Part shown: one piece after another, positions 35,418 through 47,240 of the stretch | How the letters are laid out: each line of letters starts with the position of its first letter | How positions within the stretch are numbered: position 1 is the first letter of the stretch | Assembly: GCA_954871525.1 (NCBI GenBank) | Contig: OX940872.1 | Span: 6,161,180 to 6,225,179, forward strand | DNA: 64,000 bases | Source of the DNA: Parietaria judaica | Taxonomy: Eukaryota; Streptophyta; Magnoliopsida; Rosales; Urticaceae | Reading direction: 5' to 3' | Notes under the pieces: generated by a model | Database searches by the model: none | The model's input: the letters and a program-made list of their open reading frames with translations, nothing else | Told to the model about the DNA's origin: nothing | Program-made: the position numbers and the translations under genes

Positions 35418-35977
35418 TGTAAATAACCTTAATTGGTATAGGAAATATGTGTTGATTGTCACTAAATTATTAACTTCTTCTCTCAATATATAGTGATTAA
35501 CTACGCAAATTAGGACAAAGATTAATGCATCTAATCCAAACAAAATCTCGAACACAAGACTAATTAACTGATTACTTGATAGAACTCCTACACAAAGATG
35601 AAGAACAAATCGGATGGGATGATTTTCCATATATTTTATTAAAAAGAGATATTTGCGGCATAAGTATTCTTAAGTCGGGATGAAATGAAAGTTGTTGAAG
35701 TGTATTTAGTGCGTTCTCTTCCATATTCAATCATTCCCTCAGGCCTCAGATTTATGATAATTTAATATGTTACACTTTAGTACTATTTTTTTAAACTAAA
35801 AAAACACACAATTAAATTTAAGTATTTTTCACGTGTATCTCAAATTTATTTAAGTAATTTTCATGTGTGGCGGAACAATTGAGACTAGCTACAAGTAAAA
35901 CTATGTTTACAAAATTATAAAAATAAATAATTAATTAGAACGACGAATTACCATTGTCTTAACATTAGAAATATCTA
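35418..35977. other. BRIZ2 3' UTR and spacer
   Basis: The 3' UTR probably occupies the first 200-250 bp. The rest is AT-rich with no feature. Confidence 0.5.
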
Positions 35978-35986
35978 TTTTATCTA

Positions 35987-36975
35987 GGGTAAACTGCGGC
36001 TAATATATCAAATGTTTGATTTTCTGTGGATTATGTACTCAATGTTTATTTTCGGCGGTTAATGTACCCGATGTTTGATTCGTTAGATATTTTTAGGTTT
36101 TCCGTCAGTTGCCCGTTAGAGAGTTATCCTTCTCTATATGTACACTTTTCGTATTTTTCACATAACTCACTCATTTTTTGTCCAAATTTTATGAACGACC
36201 TATGGTTGGAAATATAAGAGATAGATCTACAACTTTAGTGTTTTAAGTTTTGTAAAATCAGTTTAAAAAAATACGAAATTTCAAGTACAACGTAAAACTG
36301 GACATTAGTTTAATGCAAAATATTTGTTTCGAGCAAATTTTAATATACTTAATGACTTTTTGTGATGAAACGTAAAAGCAAAAAGTTGTAGATAAATGTT
36401 TTATCTTTCCAAAAAGTGTTTATTTATAAATTTTGGATAAAAACCGAGTGAGTTATGCCAAAAATATGAAATATTTTTTCACATCACATCTTTCATATTT
36501 TTGGCATAACTCACTCATTTTTTGTCAAAAATTTATAAATAAACACCTGTTGGAAAGATAAAACATTTATCTACAATTTTTGCTTTTAAGTTTCATCATA
36601 AAAAGTCATTAAGTATATTAAAATTTGCTCGAAACAAATATTTTGCATTAAAGTAATGTCCAAATTTACGTTGTAGTTGAAATTTTGTATTTTTTTAAAA
36701 ATCATTTTACAAAACTTAAAACATAAAAGTTGTATATCTATCTCTTATCTTTCCAACCATAGGTTGTGCATAAAATTTGGAAAAAAATTGAGGGAGTTAT
36801 GTCAAAATTACAAAAATGGTACATATAGAGGAGGATAACTCTCTAACGGTCAACTGACGGAAAACCCAAAAATATCTAACGGATCAAACATTGGGTATAT
36901 TAGCCGCTAAAAATAAACATTGGATACATAATTCGCAGAAAATTAAACATTGGGTACATTAGCCGCAGTTTACCC
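35987..36975. mobile_element. Foldback Mutator-like element with 9-bp TSD
   Basis: A 989-bp element that is almost entirely one inverted repeat: arms of nearly 490 bp meet at a short centre near 36475. Ends GGGTAAACTGCGGCTAAT and its inverse. Exact 9-bp TSD TTTTATCTA at 35978-35986 and 36976-36984. Long TIRs and 9-bp TSDs are the signature of Mutator-like elements. No transposase, so it is non-autonomous. Transcripts across it would fold into a long hairpin. Confidence 0.92.
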
Positions 36976-37113
36976 TTTTATCTACTGTGAACTTAAAAAT
37001 CAACTAACGTAACGTATACTTATTTAACTAAGAGTCAAGGATCATGTATGACTTTGACTTTTTTTTTTTACTTCTCTTTGCACTTATTATAAATTATCAA
37101 ATACATTTTTTTT

Positions 37114-37844
37114 AGGGGCAAATAGTCAAATAGCCAAACTTCAAACTTTAATTAGCCAAATAGCCAATGTTTTTACTAATATTGTCAAATAGCCAATTAA
37201 CTATGTTAATAAATCACAAAAGACCTGATTACTCTTGTATTAACGTGTATTAACGTGGTTAATTTGTTTAAAAATAATAATTATTTTTTTAAAAAAAAAA
37301 TATTTTTTTTGAAAAAAAATAATTTTTTTGTTAAAATTTTAATCACGATTTTTTATTTTTAAACAAATTAACTCCGTTAATACACATTAATACGTTTATT
37401 AACGTATTAACGTGGTTAATTTGTTTAAAAATAAATAAAAATTTTTCAAATAAAATAAATAAATTTTTTAAAAAAATAAATAAATTTTTTGTTAAAATTT
37501 TAATCACGATTTTTTATTTTTTAAACAAATTAACTCCGTTAATACACATTAATACACATTAATAAACGTATTAACGTAGTTAATTTGTTTAAAAATAAAA
37601 AACCTTGATTAAAATTTTAACAAAAAAAATATTTTTTTTCAAAAAAAAAATAATTTTTTTTTCAATAAAAAATTATTTAAAAAAAAAAAAAATTAACCAC
37701 GTTAATACCGTTAATATGTTAAAAGGGTATTATAGGTATAAAATATGTTATTAATTAACTATTTGGCTATTTCACAAAGAAAAATAAAATGTTGGCTATT
37801 TGGCTAATCAAACATTTCAATTTGGCTATCTCATGCTATTTCTC
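37114..37844 (-). mobile_element. MITE, family with AGCCAAATAGCCAA ends, copy 2
   Basis: Reverse-oriented relative of 19368-19835. On the minus strand it starts GAGAAATAGCATGAGATAGCC and ends at GACTATTTGCCCCT. Flanked by eight T (37106-37113) and eight T (37845-37852), compatible with an 8-bp TSD, though homopolymer flanks are weak evidence. The interior is longer because of A/T homopolymer-rich repeats around TTAATACACATTAATA-like words. Confidence 0.7.
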
Positions 37845-37852
37845 TTTTTTTT

Positions 37853-38578
37853 ATGTTCGAGTGAGATCACAATTATATATAGTTACGCCGTATGCAAACA
37901 AAGTATGTACTACATGTGTACGAAAATATTGGCTATTTCACTAAATAACCCTTCTAATATTTTAATCTAAACATATAATTGCATCATTTTAATTTGATTA
38001 AACCCGTTTTATTTTTATATCATATTTTCTCATGACATCTTTAATTTATGTTATTTAAAAAGACTATTGATCATTTTGAGAAACTATGATATTAATTCAA
38101 AATCTACACGTCTTCAACCTTTTGAATAATTAAATCTCTACAATTTGAAATAAAATCTTACATGAACAACAATGATGATTCATGATGATGATGCTAGCAA
38201 AAAAATTATATATTAAAGAAAAGAAAAGAAAAAAACATAAATCCATTGTTCTCTTTCATGAGAATAAACAAGGGCAAATGCCCAAAAGATGGTGGCTTAG
38301 AAAACACCAAATGATTGAAGCATCCAAGAAAATTCCACTGAAAGTGACTATTGTTTCATCATAAAATGCAAACTTTTTTATTATTTTTGCTTTTTCTTTA
38401 AAGAAAATGAGTGACTAATATATCTAAAGTCTTTGCATGTGGATAAAGTGTAACAAAAATAACAATCACCATCAATAATTATATCACAATTCACAAATCA
38501 TACTTACTCCAAAGAGTAAATATCCAAATAAAATATCAACATATACGTACGTAGCCAGTAATAATGTAAATATACGAT
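37853..38578. other. AT-rich spacer
   Basis: A 60-codon ORF at 38182-38364 (Lys-rich) has no recognisable homology. Nothing else seen up to the copia TSD. Confidence 0.5.
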
Positions 38579-38583
38579 AATAC

Positions 38584-39218
38584 TGTTGGGTTTTTTGATG
38601 ACTTTTCTCAATCCCGAGGCGGAAATCACGAGATATCATCGAACAATAAAGATCTAGAATAATTACGAGAATTAAGATATCGTTTAGAGATCGTTACCAA
38701 ACTTCGGTACTTTTGCCAACTGTACCGAATAACTGCCGATTCCTTTGATTCTGGAGTTTGCCGAATTTAGGATTTAACGCCTCAAGTGTTGCGCCTCTAT
38801 TTCGTCCACCACGTCACTCGGGAACGTCTTAGAAGACCGGAAAACACCTCGGAGGATAGGTTAGATCCTTGTCGGTATTTAGATGATCAACCGTTGATTG
38901 AACCGGGGAGGAAGCCACGAAATTCGACTCACTAGGGAGGGAGCTCGAATTCTAGGAGGCTAGGGTTTATCTTGTGTGTTTAATTATGAGTCATGATGTG
39001 GTATTTATAATACCCTATGGTCATGACCTAGTGGGCTTTCTAAAAGCCCAATTAATGGGCTTTCTAAAAGCCCATTCATGGATTAATTAATCTATTATTA
39101 ATTAATATGAATCATAATTAATACTTGGGCCCGAGTGGGCCCATAATGTCGGTTATGGTTATCGGGTCGATATCCGATAACCCGAGAGATACAATATCGG
39201 GTTCGGGCATAACCAACA
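38584..39218 (-). repeat. 3' LTR of the copia element
   Basis: 635 bp bounded by TGTTGG...CCAACA. About 99% identical by eye to the 46063-46697 LTR. Contains a direct repeat of GGGCTTTCTAAAAGCCCA at about 39032-39076. Confidence 0.97.
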
Positions 39219-39232
39219 ATCTCCCACTTGCA
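39219..39232 (-). other. Polypurine tract of the copia element
   Basis: Read on the minus strand, GTGCAAGTGGGAGAT lies directly before the 3' LTR, the expected plus-strand priming site. Confidence 0.75.
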
Positions 39233-40396
39233 CGAACGCACCGGATTGGCTATCTCCGTGCACGCACTGCACATAAAGTATTACTCGAGAATGCCGCCTT
39301 GGGTTAGATGTACATTCTCTCAGCTACTCATGCCTGGTTCATCAAAGTTACATGTGAAGTTTGTTTCATTGTAATTTAATCATCATACTCCGTTTCCGTT
39401 GCGAGTTCGGTGTGACTCTGTAGGATTCTGTAGTGTTGGCCACATACTCATATGAGTATGCAATAAGTAAGTGGCCTCCGCCTAGACTTAACTTCCCCCA
39501 ATCTACAAAACTTTAAATCCTCTTTTATAGATTAATCGAGGTGAACCATGTGGTTCTTTACGATTAAAATAAGGTATATGACTGATTCCTTCGACATCCT
39601 TTTACATCTCTAGATGAGGCACAGGTCATGGTTTGGAACACCTGTTAAGCCTTGATCTAATTTCTGATTCAGGTATAAGTATTGAAACATCAAAACAAAA
39701 ACTCTTTTGTTTTGCCTGTGGCCACAGATTTCATTTTACTTATACTATTCAGAAGGCCCTGAGTGTATAGCCCCAAAAGGAATGGGGGGATGCATGTTTT
39801 CTTGAAACGTCATTCCATCCTACAAGGTTTATCACATGCCCAACTACAATTGTTATGACTTTCCAGTTACGGTAAGCGTTGAGCTGTAATCTAAGCATGC
39901 AACTTACCCAGTGATGGACTCATGATGTTCTCAAACTTTGGAGTCTCTTCATATCTCTAAGTTTCTCAGTGTCCCCTTGTACCAAGGTTTCGTTTCCATG
40001 TGAGAATATTTAGAGTGCGAGTCTTCCAGCACTGCTAGTCATTCCGACTAGTGCCTACATGTATAAGAATATCTCTCAGATATCAAGGACCCCTTCCTTT
40101 TATCTTAACAACATGTACCAGTCAATTATGAATATCATTGATAGTCCCTCTTTGTTTCTTCATAATGATTTCTTTGACTGGGGAAATTCAAGAATGTCTC
40201 GAAGACATCTTAGGAACTACATTTATTTAGCTTGATATCAATGTTTTGAATAAAATATTGATATTAACTTTTAAATGATGAAACTTGCCTTTTAAAGAAA
40301 ATAATAATGTGCTTCAAATTTAATGAAAGATAATGATTACATAAAATTTGTCCCCGATCCAAAATCAGGTTCAGATAATAAAATCGTAACAGACAT

Positions 40397-42933
40397 TTAT
40401 GGGTTCTTTATCCCAATACTTTCCGCATGACGAAAATGCTTTTCTTTCGATAAAGATTTTGTCATCGGATCTGCTACATTTTCTTCAGTGTCTACTCTCC
40501 TCATCTCTATGTCCTTCCGATCAACAATGTCTCTGATCAGATGGTACTTTCTGAGTACATGCTTTGCTGTCTTGTGTGATCTTGGTTCCTTGGCTTGTGT
40601 TATAGCTCCGTTGTTGTCACAGAAAAGCTTCACAGGATCACCAATGCTAGGAACTACACCAAGATCAGAAACAAATTTCTTGATCCATACAGCCTCTTTT
40701 GCAGCATCAGATGCAGCGATGTACTCAGATTCTATGGTTGAATCAGCTACCGTAGCTTGTTTACTGCTGTTCCACGTAACAGCACCACCATTTGCACAGA
40801 ATACATATCCTGTTTGAGATTTGAAATCATCCCTGTCTGTTTGGAAGCTTGCATCAGAATATCCTTCAAAAGTTAATTCTTTTGCACCACCGTATGTCAA
40901 ACATCTATCTTTTGTTCTGTTTAAATAACGCAAGATATTCTTAACGGCTGTCCAATGGTTAAAACCAGGGTTTTATTGAAATCTTCTTGTCATGCTTAAG
41001 GCAAAAGCTACATCTGGTCTTGTACATATCATTGCATACATTATTGAACCAATAGCTGAAGCGTATGGAATTTTCTCCATACTTTCGATTTCTTCTGAAG
41101 AAACCTTTTTCCGATTTGTCCATTTTAAACCTTTTAACAATTTTGTCAATATATGTACCTTGGCTTAGAGATAAGATTCTTTGATTTCTATTTCTTTGAA
41201 TCTTTACGCCTAGTATATAGGCGGCTTCTCCTAAGTCTTTCATTGAGAAACATTTTCTCAACCACTCCTTCATGGTCTGGAGTTCGGATGTATCGTTTCC
41301 TATTATCAGTATGTCATCTACATAAAGAATCAGGAAAACTATTTTGCTCCCACTCGATTTGATATATACACAAGGATCGTCTTTGTTCTTAATAAAACCA
41401 AAATCAGTAATTGATTCATCAAAACGACAATTCCAGCTTCGAGATGCTTGCTTAAGACCATAAATTGATCTTTTCAATTTGCAAACCTTATTTGGATGTT
41501 TGCGGTCTATGAAACCTTCAGGCTGTGTCATGTACACATCCTCTTCGAGAACACCATTCAAGAACGCGGTCTTCACGTCCATTTGCCAGATTTCATAATC
41601 ATGAAATGCTGCAATGGCTAGCAAGATTCTTATGGACTTGAACATGGCAACAGGAGAGAAAGTTTCATCATAGTCAATACCATGAATTTTTCGATAACCT
41701 TTAGCGACTAATCTTCCTTTGTAAGTTTGTATTTTGCCATCCATGTCGATCTTCCTTTTGAAGATCCATTTGCAACCAATGGGTTTGGACCCTTTGGGAG
41801 TATCAACGAGGTCCCATACTTCGTTGCTATACATGGAGTCCATTTTAGAGTTCATGGCTTCCAGCCATTTGTCTGAGTCATCTACCGACATTGCTTCGTT
41901 ATAAAATTCAGGTTCTTCACCATCGTCTTCATGAACAGTTTCATCTTCTATTGAAACAAGAAGGTTCAATTTAAGAGGAGGTTGACTCTCTCTAATTGAT
42001 CTTCGTGATGTCAGTGTGTAATCTGGTTGCTCACTAATCCCATCTTTTATGGGCACATCGTATAGAACTATATTTTCTTGAGGTTCTTCATTGACAATCT
42101 CATTCTCAACTTCTTTGTTTAGAACAACGTTTTCTATTTGGTTATCAACCATGATCTGATCACGATGTTCATAACTCGATGTGTGAGTACCTTCTGTGTC
42201 CATTTCTTGTTCTTGAGTATTTTGTGGTTCTTGCTCTTCATTAAGAACAATGTTTCTCCCACTAGACTTTCTAGAGAGAAAATCTTCTTCTAAGAAAACA
42301 CCGGTTTTGGCAACTATTATTTTGCCTGTGTGTTTTTGATAGAAGTAATACCCACGAGTTTCCGTTGGGTATCCCACAAAATTACATTTAACCGATTTGG
42401 GACTGAGCTTGTCAGACATTAGAGTCTTGACATATGCCTCACATCCCCAGATTCTCATGAAATGCAAATCCGGTATTCTTCCTTTCCATATCTCATATGG
42501 GGTTGAAGGAACCGTCTTAGATGGCACACAGTTCAGTGTGGTAGCTGCTGTCATAAGTGCGTGTCCCCATAGGGACTCAGGTAAGTCAGTTTTATTCATC
42601 ATTGATCGAACCATGTCCAACAAGGTTCGATTTCTCCTCTCAGATACATCATTTAGTTTGGGGTGTACCTGGAGGGGTCAGTGATGAAATGATTCCCATG
42701 TCACGGAGGTAAGCTTTGAAATCATCGCTCAAATATTCGCCACCTCGATCAGATCGTATGGCTTTAACTTTTCTTGCTAACTGATTTTCAGCTTCATTCT
42801 TGAACTGCTTGAAATTTTCAAGCGATTCAGATTTGTGTTTCATTAAGTATACATAACCGTATCGACTGAAGTCATCAGTGGAGGTGATGAAATACCTGAA
42901 ACCTTCTTTATATAGGTGATGCACTTTTGACAA
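40397..42933 (-). pseudogene. Copia pol remnant: integrase core, reverse transcriptase, RNase H
   Basis: 42933-42649 encodes the integrase core with two catalytic aspartates in DDFSRYG and SDRGGEY. A frame change near 42657 precedes the glutamate-bearing SERRNRT block. 42623-40959 continues through the integrase C-terminus, an acidic linker, and the copia RT (GCKWIFKRK, QMDVKTAFLNG, SIYGLKQASR, and the catalytic LYVDDILIIGND). A second break near 41105 coincides with loss of roughly 18 codons expected in the family, and the segment 41100-40970 is in another frame with a stop. 40933-40397 encodes RNase H (GYSDASFQTD, TIESEYIAASDA). The integrase HHCC domain and protease, expected upstream, are absent. 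Non-functional as it stands. Confidence 0.92.
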
Positions 42934-43241
42934 ATCAAAATTTTATAGACGTTTAAGAATGTCTATAATTTCAGAACTATTGGAACTAAAAGATTGTTTT
43001 ATTATGCACTTTAGAATTAAATATTTATGACTTATCATAAATCAACACATTAATATTAACAAACTTAATATCATTGATAATAAAATATTCAAAATATTAT
43101 TCCAAAAACAAACTTAATGGAAAGTCTAAACATAAATAAATCAATCATTATTGACTTGAAACTAAAACTTAAGATGTAAAAGAAGACGGATAACATGGAT
43201 GTCTTGTTACACGAACAGGACATTGTAAGTTTTCAGAGTCT
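42934..43241 (-). other. Non-coding gap between gag and integrase core
   Basis: About 310 bp of AT-rich DNA lie where gag C-terminus, protease and integrase N-terminus are expected. AATAAA words occur on the minus strand. Either an internal deletion joined unrelated DNA here, or this is a gag transcript 3' UTR. Confidence 0.6.
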
Positions 43242-44108
43242 CTACTCCTCTTCTTCTTCCTCTTCCTCTTCCTCTTTATCGTATTCTTCTGTGTGAGAAA
43301 CAATATTTCAATAACACATGTTAGTAACTAGATTACTACATATTCAATGAATCTTTAAGATTTTGGTTATAACGTTTATACCTGAGCTTGAGGGTTCGAC
43401 ATCGATAGTCTCAGAGACTTTGTCTGGTGAGTCTTTACTCATCTTGGATTTTCTCATAGTTTCAATGTCTTCCAATTTCCTTTTTCTTTCTGCCTTCGTA
43501 TTTTCTTCGCCAATTTCAAGTAAATCGACGAGGTGGTCAAAGTTGCAGTTTTCTTCTATAAGGATGTTAACTGTCTTTCGCAGTTCTGGAATGAGAGACT
43601 GGAGTATGCAAAATCTTCTCATGTCTATGCCGACATAGAACCCAGATTGTTGAAGTCTGTCTGCATAGCTCATCAGCGTGTTGTAATGTTCTCTAACGGT
43701 ACTGTTAATAGACATCTTCACATTAAACAGTTTCCACAACAGCTGGTACCTTCTTGTGGGGTTCCGATCCCCATAAGTTTTCTCAAGGTATAAGATAGTA
43801 TCACGTGCATTCAAGTTCTCGATCTCACGTCTTATGATCGGCATCACAGATGACATAATGAGTCGGTGAACATGAATGGACTTCATTGTATAATGATGAT
43901 AGCTAATCCAATCTTCTTTTGAGCCTGTATCTCTGTCAGGCATAGAAGGCGGCAAATCCTTGGCTATGAAACCAAGATCGTCGTTCCTTAGCATTCTTTT
44001 GAATGCCTCTGACCAGGTCATGTAGTTGGAATCGTCAAGACGATTGTTTTCCACTGCAGCTTTGAATTCTTTCACTGCTTCTGAAGCCATGAGATTCAAC
44101 GGGTCCAT
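43242..44108 (-). CDS. Copia gag (UBN2 type) with a probable 93-nt intron
   Basis: The start codon is at 44108. Residues about 25-225 form the UBN2-type copia capsid domain (LDDSNYMTWSEAFKRML, TRRYQLLWKLF, YADRL). Unspliced, the frame stops at 43344. A GT at 43381-43380, a perfect TACTAAC branch-point word (plus strand about 43323-43329) and a pyrimidine-rich acceptor ending at 43289 define an intron. Splicing keeps phase and adds a short tail of ten or more glutamates before a stop at 43242. Neither form has a CCHC zinc knuckle or continues into pol. Arabidopsis EVD (ATCOPIA93) also makes a separately spliced short GAG RNA, so a dedicated gag transcript is plausible; here it is inference from sequence only. 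Confidence 0.75.
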
Positions 44109-46049
44109 ATCTAATATATATATAGACAGACAGAGTTAGAGATAATTATATTCTACAAATTTAAAAGTAAAATATTCAAGCACAATATTAATTCTAGTAT
44201 TAACATGTAAATTATAAATTATTTATTATAACAAAGATGTTACAAAAAGTATATATTATAAGGACTTTATATAATATTTCGTGATTTGTTAATGGAAAAG
44301 TAACCCTCATAAATTCCATTAATTAGTCACTCAGAGAAAGTCAACAATTGCTCTAATATCCTATATTATCTCTGACGTTTAGAAAAGAAAAACAATTTTT
44401 CATTTATCATTCTAACCGATTTCAAAAGAATTGTCTACGATATCTAATCTAATTAGAGTACTCGTCTAGGTAGACCCACGGGGTGAATCGGCGGACAGTA
44501 TAGGTTGCCCTACGCGTCTAAAAGAGGGTATAAGAGCACTCCCTTGGGTTAGAGACACACTCAAAACTTTTCTCAATTAGATCGAGGACCCAGCCGGTGG
44601 AAGACATTATACCTAATATTTATTGAGGGGTTTTAGGTGATCCTAACTTTTGTCTTAAACTAAAGATAGTTAACTTATTAAAATGTTCTAAGAATTAAGA
44701 CAATGAATATGTAATACATAATCCTATTTTGTAAAACATATTCTATTTCGAATTAAATATACTTCTGAAAGTATACATATATATATTATGAAATTTTTAA
44801 AGACAAACCCTTTTATCTTTAAATAAAAGATAAATAAATCACTTAAAGACAAAATATCTTCATTCATGATTTATCTTTTCTATAAATGAATAAAAGATAA
44901 ATAACTATCTTTATAGATAAGATATCTTTAATCAAGCTTTGTCATAATACAACATAAAAGATAAATAACTATCTTATAGATAAACTATCTTTAATCATAA
45001 TATATATATCTTTTATTTCCATTAAAGTTTAGATCTTATCTTTTACTATATTAAATAAAAGATTATTTAATATCTTAATCTAATTAAGAATTATTGATTA
45101 TAAATAAAATTTATGAACAAACAATTTGTGAATCAATAAACGAATAACTTAAACAATAAATGGAAACAAACTTCATAAGATTGATAATAATATTGAATAA
45201 ATCATATTTATTAATAATTAATATCATATATTAGATTTTCAATACTCATATTTAAAGATATTTATAATAATTATAGATAAAATAAAATAAACACTTTAAA
45301 TCGTATTTTAAAATAATTAAACATAAATATAATTAAATATCAAATACCGGGATACGAGCTCGGGATAGACCCGAGCTTGTACGGGTTGCCCTCGGGCAAC
45401 CCCGGTCACATAGGGGCAGACCGGGCAAGGCCGAAGGGCCCTGCCCGGAATTATTTATTTTTTGACCCGGATCCGGGTCAAGAAGGACCCGGATCCGGGT
45501 CTGTTCGGTGTGGGCCCGGGTAAGGATAGACCCGGGCCGAAGCCCTGGGTCCAACCCGGGTCGGTTACCCGGGTCAGACCCGGGTTGGGTGTGCCCGGGT
45601 CGGTTACCCAGCCCGTGGGCCTGATCCAATCAGGCCCACCTCGAATTAAAATTTGGGCTGGGTTAAAACCCAGCCCGTGGGCCTGATCCAATCAGGCCCA
45701 CACGATAATTTTTTTTTTTTCGGCTAGGGTTTTGAAACCCTAGCCGTCGCCCATTGGCTCCCATCGAATGGGAGCCACAAACGCCGGCGCCACCCGGAAC
45801 CATGGCGGCGACGGTGAAATCGCCGCCGGTTCCGGTGGTAGTGCCGTCGTTTGTTTTTCCCTTTTCTTATTTAATAATACACATTAAAATTAAATAAAAT
45901 CCAATCCCGATTCTAAATCGGATTCCGAACAACACACAAAATTAATCATAATTAATTTTCTAACGCTCCCACTGAAAATCTAATCACACCAAAAATTTTC
46001 TAAAATTATTTCGGTCAACATATCTAATTTTCAAAAATTACTCAGACCG
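44109..46049 (-). other. Long copia leader (5' LTR to gag)
   Basis: About 1.9 kb without a gene. 44820-45060 repeats ATAAAAGATAAATAACTATC-like AT units. 45340-45860 is a GC-rich block of CCCGGGTC/GATCCGGGTC words with a ~33-bp direct duplication (about 45606-45639 and 45668-45701). Such a length and composition are unusual for a copia leader. Confidence 0.7.
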
Positions 46050-46061
46050 GCTCTGATACCA
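46050..46061 (-). other. Primer binding site (tRNA-Met type)
   Basis: Minus strand TGGTATCAGAGC, one base inside the 5' LTR, is the common plant copia PBS complementary to initiator tRNA-Met. Confidence 0.9.
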
Positions 46062-46062
46062 C

Positions 46063-46697
46063 TGTTGGGTTTTTCGATGACTTTTCTCAATCCCGAGGCG
46101 GAAATCACGGGATATCATCGAACAATAAAGATCTAGAATAATTACGAGAATTAAGATATCGTTTAGAGATCGTTACCAAACTTCGGTACTTTTGCCAACT
46201 GTACCGAATAACTGCCGATTCCTTTGATTCTGGAGTTTGCCGAATTTAGGATTTAACGCCTCAAGTGTTGCGCCTCTATTTCGTCCGCCACGTCACTCGA
46301 GAACGTCTTAGAAGACCGGAAAACACCTCGGAGGATAGGTTAGATCCTTGTCGGTATTTAGATGATCAACCGTTGATTGAACCGGGGAGGAAGCCACGAA
46401 ATTCGACTCACTAGGGAGGGAGCTCGAATTCTAGGAGGCTAGGGTTTATCTTGTGTGTTTAATTATGAGTCATGATGTGGTATTTATAATGCCCTATGGT
46501 CATGACCTAGTGGGCTTTCTAAAAGCCCAATTAATGGGCTTTCTAAAAGCCCATTCATGGATTAATTAATCTATTATTAATTAATATGAATCATAATTAA
46601 TACTTGGGCCCGAGTGGGCCCATAATGTCGGTTATGGTTATCGGGTCGATATCCGATAACCCGAGAGATACAATATCGGGTTCGGGCATAACCAACA
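46063..46697 (-). repeat. 5' LTR of the copia element
   Basis: 635 bp, identical in length to the 3' LTR and followed by the TSD copy AATAC at 46698-46702. Confidence 0.97.
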
Positions 46698-46939
46698 AAT
46701 ACTCCAATTTGTTTTCTTTTAAAAATAAATAAATAAATCGGGGTGAATTTAGAGCTTAGACAAGAATGATTCGGGATTTCTCACGGATTCAAAATATTAT
46801 TTTTAATTCAGAACTAAAATGTTGTAGTTCTAAAAAAAATTCAATTTAAAACTGTGGGAATATTGTATTTGAAGTAAAAGTAAAACTATTGAAGTTCGGA
46901 TCACGAACTCCCGTTTTACGGAGTTAGTTGTATGAAAAG

Positions 46940-47078
46940 TAGAGCTGAAACTGCCGACGCGGAGGAAGGCGTCACGACGCCTCGCGACGGGAAGGAGGAC
47001 TTCGCGATCGTCGCGAGGGGAAGGCTGGAGATCGCGATGCGACGCGATGAGTTCGAGCCGTGGGCGACGTCCCTCCCT

Positions 47079-47113
<35 letters not shown>

Positions 47114-47232
47114 CGCTCGCTCAACGTCGCGACGATCGCGACTCTCGGAACCACGACCCGTCGCGACGCCAGGGTTCACGATTTCCTGCTACTTCGTCGC
47201 GACCCGTCGCGACGTCGGCAGTTTCAGGTCTA
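46940..47232. mobile_element. hAT MITE with TAGAGCTG-type ends and TCGCGAC-rich interior
   Basis: Ends TAGAGCTGAAACTGCCGACG and (inverted) TAGACCTGAAACTGCCGACG match in 19 of 20 bases. Exact 8-bp TSD ATGAAAAG at 46932-46939 and 47233-47240. The interior is GC-rich, with many CGCGACG/TCGCGAC words and a CT microsatellite (47084-47118). The first eight bases equal those of the 4.2-kb hAT element at 52786, making it a likely non-autonomous partner. Confidence 0.9.
47084..47118. repeat. (CT)n microsatellite
   Basis: About 15 CT units followed by CGCT units, inside the MITE. Confidence 0.9.
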
Positions 47233-47240
47233 ATGAAAAG

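Larger units (their letters stand above)
38584..46697 (-). mobile_element. Ty1/copia LTR retrotransposon, complete ends, defective inside
   Basis: An 8114-bp element with two 635-bp LTRs, exact 5-bp TSD AATAC (38579-38583 and 46698-46702), a tRNA-Met-type primer binding site next to the 5' LTR (46050-46061) and a purine-rich tract next to the 3' LTR (39219-39232). The order on the minus strand is 5' LTR, ~2-kb leader, gag, integrase core, reverse transcriptase, RNase H, which is copia order. I count five differences between the LTRs, all transitions, so the insertion is young. The protease, gag zinc knuckle and integrase N-terminus are missing and pol has frame breaks, so it would need help in trans. 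Confidence 0.97.

Noticed and set aside
45333..45691. Gly/Pro-rich ORFs in the copia leader
   Set aside because: Produced by the CCCGGGTC repeat; low complexity, no homology.
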